Shown here one piece after another: positions 56,236-64,000 of a DNA stretch of 64,000 nucleotides (position 1 is its first letter; the number at the start of each line of letters is the position of its first letter). The DNA is from Phytophthora quininea (lineage: Eukaryota > Oomycota > Peronosporomycetes > Peronosporales > Peronosporaceae): NCBI GenBank assembly GCA_011947345.1, contig JAAVTG010000672.1, positions 930,001-994,000 of the forward strand, read 5' to 3'. Made by a program: the position numbers and the translations under genes. The notes below the pieces were generated by a model. It did not search any database. It was not told the DNA's origin and saw only the letters and a program-made list of their open reading frames with translations.

Positions 56236-58059
56236 TCATTTATCTACCGACGATCCTCGTGCTTTATGTTTGCGAGAGCCCGTTGCTGTGTTACCCATCT
56301 TTGCAGCAGCATTGGGAGTCTTCTTGGGGCCGGTAATTGTAGATGCCTTCGGAAGAGAGAGGTTGGCTCCATCACTGTCAGCAGCAGCGGGTAAGTTCGG
56401 ATTTGACGTATCCCCACCTTGAGCAGACTTGGGGTCTGAGCGCTGTCCATCTTTCTTGCTCTTTGCAGTCTTGGTGTAGAACCCATCCGCACCGGGCTGC
56501 TCTCTACCAGCAGTGCTCGCTGAGGTAGCGCTGCCGGTGGTGACTGCCTCATGGTCCGATTTCGGTGGCACATTAGGCACTTTGATGCCTGGCATCAATG
56601 GAACCTCTACTGGCAGTAGTGGGGAGTGCGGAGAGTGAGGCTGCTGCTTTGTTGTGAGCATCTCCACCACCTCCGCCAGTGAGTTCAATCGAAAGTCAAT
56701 CCACGATGCAGGCTTTATTGAGGTGACCGGTCCATTAAAAATCCTGGTAGCGCGTGCTCGCATCGTCTCCACCTTAGCCGGAGCTAAAGTGCATCTCTTA
56801 GTGCCATGCCTTGGGTTAAAGCATCTTGCACAGGGCCGTCTCAGATTTTGTTGGAAGTGGTGAATGTCGATTACCGTGCCATCCAGTACAATTCGCGTCA
56901 TCCCACGCAAACTAAGTGGGCATGTAGCTTGAGCAAATCTAATTGTGTGGTACCGATTGTGGTAAATTTCAGTTTGGCTCGCTCTGGCATATTCAACATC
57001 GAGGACCTTGGCTTCTGAAAACTGTGTAAATGCACGTGCTAGTGCAACCAGTCCCAGGCTGCCGCCGCCATAAATTCGGATTGCATACTGTAATTCTAGT
57101 TGTGCTGCGTTGCAATGGCCTGTTCCCTCATCTTCCACCCGTCTAGTAGTATCCTGGAGAACAATGACCGCTTTTTGAAAGCGGAGAGCCTTTAAAAGCC
57201 ATCTTGCCGCAGCCCGTTTTGAGTAGAAGTTAAATCGGAGCGTGTGTAATCCATTATAACTGAGCCTTTTGACATCGTTTTGCAAAACGCGCATCATATC
57301 ATGCCCAGTCCGTTTGTCTGTGTTCGCTACAAACAGCTCCCGAAAAATGACAGCATGTGGGGTATTGCTTGCTAGCCTCACCGAAGCAGACAGTACCGCC
57401 GTGAGAGTGTAATTGAAGTTAGCTTCGTGCATGTCTTCAATCATGGCCCTGTGCTCGCTGACGAGAACTTCCTTGATGAAGTTCGGAGGGTGCGGAAGTT
57501 CTAGCTCTCCGTTCAGGTATGCCAGGAAGATCAAGTTCTCCCTGTTCGTCCAAGCTCGGATACTCTCGTCACAGCTCGCCTTAGCCGGTGCTAGTGCTTC
57601 AGTTCGCATGGTCTTCAAGTCATCATGTAAGTCATCCAGTTCCGCCACCTCCCAATTCGTCATTAATGTTTGCATGAGCTGCTTGACATGGATAGGATTC
57701 CAAATGCCTTCCAGCATATGGGATCCCCGTGCCACATCTTCAGTAATGTCCGCTGAAGGTGGTCGCCGAGCTCTGACTTTATCGCCCCAGGTCTCGTGAA
57801 GAAAGCTTGATTTCGAGTCATGCCGCTCGCTCGTGTTGGAGGTATTTCCGTTCTCCTCAACCAGTTCTGATGTGCCGGACTCTTTATCGAAAAGTTGCGC
57901 CTCTCCAGGGGTAACTGCCGCTGGTCCTTCGCCTGCTGCTGTCTTGCCTGCTGCGCCTCCCGCTGTCGAATGTCCAGGTCTCGCCGTCGCCGAGGGTGAT
58001 CCACCTGTATTACCAGGTGGGCCCTTGTCTGGTGGGTCATGTCCCGGAGAAGCCTCCAT
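56236..58059 (-). CDS. LINE ORF1, nucleic-acid-binding protein
   Basis: It is 607 residues and uninterrupted. A Gly/Pro/Ala-rich start, a long mixed central region with LRFNFYSKRAAARWLLKAL, and a CX2CX4HX4C zinc knuckle (CARCFNPRHGTKRC) follow. The tail is Ser/Lys-rich, ending KHKARGSSVDK. The central part may be an RRM-like fold, as in other LINE ORF1 proteins. It is the first gene of the element and lies about 105 bp from its 5' end. Confidence 0.75.
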   Translation of the reverse strand: MEASPGHDPPDKGPPGNTGGSPSATARPGHSTAGGAAGKTAAGEGPAAVTPGEAQLFDKESGTSELVEENGNTSNTSERHDSKSSFLHETWGDKVRARRPPSADITEDVARGSHMLEGIWNPIHVKQLMQTLMTNWEVAELDDLHDDLKTMRTEALAPAKASCDESIRAWTNRENLIFLAYLNGELELPHPPNFIKEVLVSEHRAMIEDMHEANFNYTLTAVLSASVRLASNTPHAVIFRELFVANTDKRTGHDMMRVLQNDVKRLSYNGLHTLRFNFYSKRAAARWLLKALRFQKAVIVLQDTTRRVEDEGTGHCNAAQLELQYAIRIYGGGSLGLVALARAFTQFSEAKVLDVEYARASQTEIYHNRYHTIRFAQATCPLSLRGMTRIVLDGTVIDIHHFQQNLRRPCARCFNPRHGTKRCTLAPAKVETMRARATRIFNGPVTSIKPASWIDFRLNSLAEVVEMLTTKQQPHSPHSPLLPVEVPLMPGIKVPNVPPKSDHEAVTTGSATSASTAGREQPGADGFYTKTAKSKKDGQRSDPKSAQGGDTSNPNLPAAADSDGANLSLPKASTITGPKKTPNAAAKMGNTATGSRKHKARGSSVDK

Positions 58060-58164
58060 GGGCTTCGCCGGGTTTGCACGTCCGTGGAGTAGTTGTGACC
58101 GCCTGCGCGTTGCTGTCTGTGCCGCTCACTCCTGAGCGACTGTTCCCTACGGGGTATTTTTACG

Positions 58165-58182
58165 AGTGAAGACAACCAGACC
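58165..58182. repeat. 18-bp target-site duplication, right copy
   Basis: AGTGAAGACAACCAGACC, identical to 41361-41378; host sequence continues with AGAAGG as in the uninterrupted paralogue. Confidence 0.88.
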
Positions 58183-58698
58183 AGAAGGTTTACTAACCAA
58201 CAACGCGCTCCCTCTGCAGCGCTCTCGAATTCTCCAGAAAACGCTGGCGAATTTATATACATTGGAATGTGTCACTTTCACTGAGTATCTGGAGTCTTTC
58301 ATCCCGATTGTGTACGTACTGTTCGTAGGTGTGATGGTTCAACTACCAAGTGCGATCACACGGAACTCGACGGTATCACTGCCGCTAACGTTCATCAGAG
58401 ACTGCAGATCATTTCCATGTATGGACTGCTCGAATGTGCATCGTTTATCGCGCTGATCTATGCCACGTACCGAAGATATGGTATGCGAGCACTGTACCAC
58501 CTTGCGTTTGTGCTGGAGTCGCAGGTATCTCTCATCCAGAGCAAGCTCATCGTCTGGATGTTGCTCACCTTGACATTCCCAGTTGTTCACTACGATATGA
58601 TAGTATTCTGTTTGCATTTCTTAGCCGTATTCCTCCTTTTTGCTTGCTTTATCTACAGGTTTCGACTTCACATTTCGCTTTGCGTGGATCAGTTAAAA
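58183..58698 (+). pseudogene. Membrane family copy split by LINE, 3' part
   Basis: It continues the gene from 41378: RSRILQKTLANLYTLE, FTEYLESFIPIVYVLFVGVMVQLPS, then after a frame change MYGLLECASFIALIYATY, LYHLAFVLESQ and WMLLTLTFPVVHY. In the intact paralogue an intron starts with GGTAC at this point. Here those bases are missing, so the donor is lost, although the acceptor and last exon (GFDFTFRFAW) remain, ending about 58698. As a result the frame runs on into the HAD gene. Confidence 0.72.
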
Positions 58699-58767
58699 AC
58701 TTCAACGACAGTCTCGGAAAGTGTAGCCATCCTTCAAAGTCTGCACCACATTTTTGCTAGAATAAGA

Positions 58768-59514
58768 ATGCGCACCTGGCGCTACGTGACGTTGGACGCG
58801 ACGGGGACGGTGATCCAGCCCGCCGAGGCCCCTGGCGTGACGTATTTACGCTTCTGGGAGCGAATCTCCGGACAAAACTTGTCTTCTTCCCGTCGTGCAG
58901 CTGCTTCCGCCGCTCTCTCGGCGCACTTCCCGTTGGAATTTCGTGCTCTCTCTACTTCGAAGCCCAATTTCGGAGCTAATGGCAAAGATTCCACCGCCTA
59001 CAACTGGTGGCACGAACTAGTGCTCAATACAATGCACAAAACTCACGTCGCGAGCCAAATCCCGCCCCAATTGGGCGAGCAATTCACTCGCGAACTTTAC
59101 GGCCATTTCGCCACTCCTGAAGCCTGGACGGTCTTTGAGGACGCTCTACCGGCACTGGAGACTCTGCAGAAACAGGAGATTCCTGTGGCTGTCATCTCCA
59201 ACTCTGATGAGAGACTGGGACCCCTTCTAAAGGACTTGGGGCTCCGAGATTTCTTTCAAACAGTCACGACGTCATTCGAAGCCACAAACATGAAACCAGA
59301 CGCGGAGATTTTCCTCAAGACGTTTAAAGAGTTAAGTAACGGGGAGGTTAATGCGAAGGAGTTCCTCCATGTTGGGGATCATGTGAGGAGAGACTACCAG
59401 GCTGCGATTGCTGTTGGAGCGCAGGCGAGACTGGTCTGGAGAAACAGCGGGGAACCAGCTCCTGGAGATGTTCCCCAGAGAGATGTCGTTGCTACGCTCG
59501 AGGAGATCCTCTAG
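58768..59514 (+). CDS. HAD-like hydrolase, HDHD3-related
   Basis: The start at 58768 gives 248 residues beginning MRTWRYVTLDATGTVIQP. An open frame also extends upstream to 58417, but that part belongs to the broken membrane gene. The cap domain is helical (YNWWHELVLNTMHKTH). Motif II is VAVISNSDERLG, motif III the Lys in NMKPDAEIF, and motif IV HVGDHVRRDYQAA. In motif I (LDATGTV) the second catalytic Asp of the classic DxDxT/V is replaced by Thr, so phosphatase activity is doubtful, as in other HDHD3-like proteins. Substrate unknown. Confidence 0.85.
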   Translation: MRTWRYVTLDATGTVIQPAEAPGVTYLRFWERISGQNLSSSRRAAASAALSAHFPLEFRALSTSKPNFGANGKDSTAYNWWHELVLNTMHKTHVASQIPPQLGEQFTRELYGHFATPEAWTVFEDALPALETLQKQEIPVAVISNSDERLGPLLKDLGLRDFFQTVTTSFEATNMKPDAEIFLKTFKELSNGEVNAKEFLHVGDHVRRDYQAAIAVGAQARLVWRNSGEPAPGDVPQRDVVATLEEIL

Positions 59515-59815
59515 GAGGCGGTGAACTGATGAAGTAAAACCACTATATAGTTTTGAAAATTCGGACGATCGAGGATTCAATGTCGGACATGTTTGGCTCA
59601 TTAATTGAGTTATCTGCGATGGCCTCCTTGTCGTGAGTAACTTGTTGTCCGCAGCTGGGTGAATAGACGCTCACGGTGTCGACGAACAAAGTCTTATCAT
59701 GGGTATTGCTCGGAGAGATTCGACGTCGTCTGTAGCCGCTACAAGAGCTTCATATCAATTACCGTGCTCTACGCTTTAAGCACAGCTTGCCATCGAATAT
59801 ACCGACTGCCCAGAG
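59515..59815. other. Intergenic between convergent HAD and CRN genes
   Basis: Contains only 3' flanks. Nothing recognised. Confidence 0.4.
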
Positions 59816-61860
59816 CTACATACAGTCAGCCTTTCTTTTCCTGGCATTAATGAAGTCCCATGCAGCACCAACGACTTGAACAGAAGCCGAGGGAACCTCT
59901 TGTTCTGATCCTTCCAGTCCGTCGCCAAACGATGGATCCACGACATCCCTCTCGAACTCCTTGACATCCAGCGGCTTAAAGGCCTTCAACTTCCCATTCG
60001 GAACCACATGAACCAGCTCCACTTTGCGTATCGACTCTTTACTCATGCCCTTAACTTTGAGTAAGAAATCAGTGAAGCACTTAGGTTTGAACGAATGCTT
60101 CTCCGCGCGCGTGATCTGAATGAAACGAACCAAGTTCTCGTCATCAAGGTCAATAAAAACAGCGTCGTAGCTGCCTTGACTCCACAGAATCGGAGACAAC
60201 CACTTCCGCGAGAATGCCTCATCGATATCACAGGTCGGATCGAAAAACTCGACGCGTGCTTTCTCCCATGTCTGGTGTTTTTGGTGATCCTCGTCATAGT
60301 AGTTGTAGAGAACTCCTTTGAACGTCAGCTCCACGAAGAACCGCAATTCAAAACTGTGGGCATCCATTAAAGCATTACTGGCAAGTGCCGCCGCAATGTT
60401 TCTCACGTCATCTGGGCCAAGGTGATAAGCCAGCACTCGAGCCACGAATGTGCTCAAGATACTAACCCGTGGCAGATCGGCACGCATCCCTGTGTCGACA
60501 TGCCAAGCAAAGAGCCGATTCACTATTTTGCTAGTAGACCATGCAATCGTGAGTTCAGCGGAGGTTCTGAAGCTGTTCACAGCTTTCGTAGCTTCTAGCA
60601 AGAAGTGCATGGTCTCCTGGGCAGGTGCGTCAAACATTAACTTGGCATTTCCGCCCACAAAGCTGAATTTGGTTTCCAGCAACTCTCGCCTCTCCTCTAG
60701 TGACACCACTTCTTGCGTGTCAAGTGAAAAATGATCTCGCATATGATCGAAAAACTTGTCCTCTTTAAGCGCTTCCCAGTAATCTTCTAGCGTCCACGAC
60801 ATCGTTTGAAATAAATCCTGCTGCGGCACATCACTCCTTTCATGATCGGAATGTGGCCACGTTGAAGAAACATCTTTGAGATCCAATGTCGTTTGCAGAG
60901 TTGTTTCTACCTGGCGAGGAATTCGAGACAATTTCTCAGGGTGATAATCTTTTCCGAGGCTCACCATCGAACACACGCACACCAAACGACGACGCTTCTT
61001 CAACGTGTCGCGCCACTCCTAACAAGCTTCGAGAACCCCTCGTTCAGGCCCCCAGGCGTCGAATGCGTAATTGTCCAAAAACAAAACAGTTTTCTTCTCC
61101 ATTGAATTCAAAAGCGCACTCACACGTTTACGTTCCCGTGCAATGCAGCAAGTTTTCTTGATATTCCCAGAAAATAATACACACGAAAGATAATCATCAT
61201 CTTGCCCAAAACTGATCCTCAATACATCCCAGTCTGCTGATCGTATTAAAGAGCAAGCGAATGCGAAAGCTACGCACGACTTGCCGGACCCAGGCACGCC
61301 TGTAATCCACAAAAGAGCGTACGTGTTGACAACATTTTCCAGGATCGCTCTCCATTCGTACAATAGTTCAGGACGACGATATAGGTACATATCTCAGCCT
61401 TGTTCATGCCCATGCAGTCCACTTCCACGAATGTAGTAGCTTGGAATCTTAAAGACAGACTCGTCGGTAAACTCCAGAGGGGGCAGAGGTCCGTCGAGAT
61501 TGCCCAGTCGGTCAAAACCTTAGGCATCAGCACCAACACGGCCACCAGTTGATTACCTTTGTTTTCGGTGAGGTCGACCGACACTGTCTCCGACAACCCA
61601 TAAAACTCAACTAGTATATCCGAGGGATGCATTTCCGTCATGTTATTAACAGCAACACCGTCCTTCACGACGTCGTCCTTTGTCACCCACACTCCGTTTT
61701 GTTTCCTTCCCACAAAGAGCCGCAGATTGCGTGCATCGCACTTGGCTGTGGCCAGAATCTTCGTCTTGATGGCCTCCTTTAGTCGAGACACACTCGCGTT
61801 CTCGTCGACAGTGACGGAGAACACATTCCTCTGTCTAGCGACAGCACAGTAGAGCCGCAT
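59816..61860 (-). pseudogene. Crinkler (CRN) effector locus, broken copy
   Basis: From 61860 the leader reads MRLYCAVARQRNVFSVTVDENASV, with LRLFVGRKQNG in the LFLAK position, WVTKDDV (DWL part) and VAVLVLMPK. The frame changes near 61475, and in the next frame a TGA lies just before DMYLYRRPELL. The NTPase then has the P-loop GVPGSGKS (about 61290) and VLFLDNYAFDAW. A TAG at 61019-61021 interrupts it. The last part (61003-59816) is open for 395 residues and includes the YDAVFIDLDDENLVRFIQITRAEK core resembling a restriction-endonuclease fold, ending ARKRKADCM. The C-terminal third is almost identical to that of the CRN at 25056, the leaders much less so. Two nonsense codons make this probably non-functional unless re-sequencing shows otherwise. 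Confidence 0.78.
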
Positions 61861-62026
61861 TATCGATCCAGCAAATTGTCAATTGAGGTTGTTGGACAAA
61901 TTCGATGACGTTTTCAGATGACGTTGATGTCTTTGAAAGCGACAGGCTTCATTTACGAACCGACACGTTTGAAACGAGCGACGCTTTGAAGACGACGACG
62001 AGGAATCCCCGTAGAAATCCTTCGCG

Positions 62027-64000
62027 ATGGAGGACGCGGTTGCAGTCGCCAAGGAGCTGCAGCGCGACTTTGAAGAGACTTGTCTGGCAATTGCGACCGA
62101 CGTCGCTTCTAGTGACGATCCGACCCAGTGGCTGGACGTTATCGCAACGTTGGAAGACAACAGCCGAGACGAGACTTTACTACCGTCCGATATGCTGGAA
62201 CGCCTGAATGTCGACTTCCTACCGCAAATTGTGCAGCTTTTGCTTAGCAAGTCGTTCCACCAGGACGCAGTGGACAGGGTGAACGGTTTTTTCCGATCCG
62301 AGCTGGAAACAATCGCCAAGCGCTTACGACTCGGCGACACTTCACGCCTGCCCTGCTTGAATCGGATCCTCGATGTCCACAGGAGATTCTACCTGTACCA
62401 TGGCACTGGCAGTGACCACAACCAAGATGAGGAATCGGAGACTGGAAATGTGCGTCAATCCTTTCAGTTTGCTGCGAGGGACAGCTCGAGTACACGTCCA
62501 AGTACTTCCTGTGTAATTTGGAGTACTGGGGACAATTGGACGGGTTTGCTCTTTTCGTGGAGATACTTCGGAACGGAGTGAGTCCGAGCCATAGGTCTAC
62601 TAGTCGAGACAGCTCTTTGATGCGATGCAGGCGGTTCTCCGGACGCTGTATGCCGTGAAAGATCACCTGTACCCTGGTTTTCTGAATGAGTATTTTTCCG
62701 GACTGGTAGATGCAGTTCGAGACTTTATTCGTGATCTACCCGCAGACGAGTTCTACGCCCTACCGCGAGACTCGCATATGGAAGTGGTGCAAATATTGGA
62801 GCTGTTGCTTGTTAAAATTCAGCACGACGCTCTATCGAACGAAAAGCGCGATGCGTATGAGCAGCGTGTGCAAGTTCTTCGTCTGGATATCTCACTTCGG
62901 TTTTTCCAAAGTACGTCGCTGGAAAAAAGGATCTATGGATTGACGGAGATCGTGGTGGTCATCACACGGCTGTACAATGATCAAATTCAAACGCAACCTG
63001 AGCCAACGGCCGCATCACTTCATGCTACGTTGAGTTATCTTGTGGAATGGATGCACGAGAAGCGATTGATGCAAGATTTACTGGGCGACAAGATTCACGT
63101 CGAGCTCATTAAACGATCTACGTCTCTGTTTCAGTTCGTCTCGGAGCTAGAATGTTTGCCAACGGAGTGGATCGACCTGGTGTGGAATTGCTACCGTAGT
63201 GACACTGAAGAAAAGAGTGACGAAGACCAGCCTCCGCGACCCACACGACAACGTCATGAAGCGTTTCGATCAGCTATACAAGATCTACTACTGGAAATGG
63301 TGGAATTTCTGGAGCTTCCATCTTTAATCCACCTTGTGTCGCGTATTGAAACGATCAAATCTGGTTTGGATTCTAGCGAGTTGAATCTCCTTGCTGCAGT
63401 TGCTGCTCGTAGACTTCTTGTGGAGGAGCAACTAGGAAAACAGTTTACATTGCGACAGCGGATTCTGATGCATCTTTGGAAAGCTGTGCTCCCGTTTGTG
63501 AATTCCGAGCATTTTCGCGATGAAATTTTGCTGCGTATGCATGAGATTCTGCGCTTAGACGTGGAAATCAATGAGGCAAGAGAGATCGAGAATGAATTGA
63601 CTGACAGTGGGCGTTCTCGAAGCTGCTTGGTGGTAAACGAGTTTCTGTCTCTTTGTGCCAGTAACATTCACCGTCGAAACGATCTTGTGATATCGCTGAA
63701 GCTTCTAACTCAACTTGGGGCGTTAATTTCGGAGGTTGGTATCACACCTTCGGTGGAGGATCCATTAGAAAAATCGTGTGTCCAAATTGTATTAGATGAG
63801 GTCGAAGAGTACAAGCAAACTATGCGGCAGCGACTTCATGGGACTGAATGGCCTCACATGAGCGATGAAGAACGCACCCAGTTGCCAGTCCTGAAGGAAT
63901 ATGTCAACGATATCAAGACTCGGCTGCTGGCACTGCGAGCTTCCTGGATTTTAAGTCAAAGGGGAAATACTCGAGACGTGACATTTACGAAGGATCAGGT
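62027..64000 (+). CDS. Large ubiquitin C-terminal hydrolase (USP9X/USP24-like), N-terminal part
   Basis: Exon 1 (62027-62411) starts MEDAVAVAKELQRDFEETC. The best splicing gives a 56-nt intron to 62467, exon 2 (62468-62577, QLEYTSKYFLCNLEYWGQLDGF), a 35-nt intron (GTGAGT...GACAG) and exon 3 from 62613, open to the window end. The helical repeats include STSLEKRIYGLTEIVVVI, followed by WMHEKRLMQDLLGDKIHVELIKRS and LPTEWIDLVWNCYR. That order matches the armadillo-like arm of the giant USP9X/USP24/USP34 deubiquitinases. The catalytic domain would lie downstream. The promoter lies in the 166 bp shared with the divergent CRN. Confidence 0.72.

Larger units (their letters stand above)
41379..58164 (-). 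mobile_element. LINE (non-LTR retrotransposon), interrupted by a Ty3/gypsy element
   Basis: The element lies between 18-bp duplicated host sequences and is transcribed on the minus strand, with its 5' end at 58164. In order it has an ORF1 with a zinc knuckle, a second region with an OTU-like domain, an AP-endonuclease, a reverse transcriptase, a CCHC-like zinc region and an RNase H. Without the nested gypsy element it is about 10.0 kb. Its 3' end is A-rich (CTGAAAAACGAAAAC). The 5' leader is only about 105 bp but appears complete. Several in-frame stops and frame changes indicate that it is no longer autonomous. Confidence 0.87.

Noticed and set aside
1..64000. CRISPR arrays, bacterial operons, Shine-Dalgarno sites
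   Set aside because: No regularly spaced repeats; spliceosomal introns and protein families are eukaryotic.

Overview
This window looks like nuclear DNA from a plant-pathogenic oomycete, most likely Phytophthora or a close relative. The evidence is several secreted RXLR-EER effector genes built from tandem LWY-type repeats, two Crinkler (CRN) loci, short GT-AG introns of about 35-77 nt, closely packed housekeeping genes, and a long block of nested retroelements. I cannot assign a species.

Layout. 1-747: 3' part of a CaMK-like kinase. 960-1200: inverted relic of a multipass membrane gene. 1360-4397: two RXLR genes on the minus strand. 5279-6762: a PDZ-PDZ-DUSP protein. 6900-11900: a decayed membrane-protein pair, an AAAP permease fragment and a kinase relic. 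12166-14408: ISCA2 (three exons) and ATG16. 14510-24557: repeat-rich ground holding three more RXLR loci inside a 191-bp perfect inverted repeat, a pogo-like transposase relic and a tRNA-like element. 25056-27412: first CRN locus. 27520-37097: housekeeping island with an NSUN-type RNA methyltransferase, argininosuccinate lyase, a small basic protein, GET3, YJU2, a transposase relic and 5-aminolevulinate synthase. 37343-41378: cluster of a large multipass membrane family. 41379-58164: a LINE of about 10 kb, flanked by an 18-bp target-site duplication and itself interrupted by a 6.8-kb Ty3/gypsy element. 58183-58698: the other half of the membrane gene split by the LINE. 58768-59514: a HAD-like protein. 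59816-61860: second CRN locus, inverted. 62027-64000: start of a giant USP9X/USP24-type deubiquitinase.

Three themes run through the window. First, three unrelated families (RXLR, CRN, membrane proteins) each contain a nearly identical tract inside otherwise diverged paralogues, suggesting repeated ectopic exchange. Second, at least eleven reading-frame breaks sit at short homopolymers and all need one extra base, including breaks in housekeeping genes (ALAS, YJU2, ATG16). Many apparent effector pseudogenes may therefore be assembly artefacts. Third, both the LINE and the gypsy element seem to carry OTU-like cysteine-protease domains; in the gypsy element it lies on the antisense strand behind a chromodomain-like segment.
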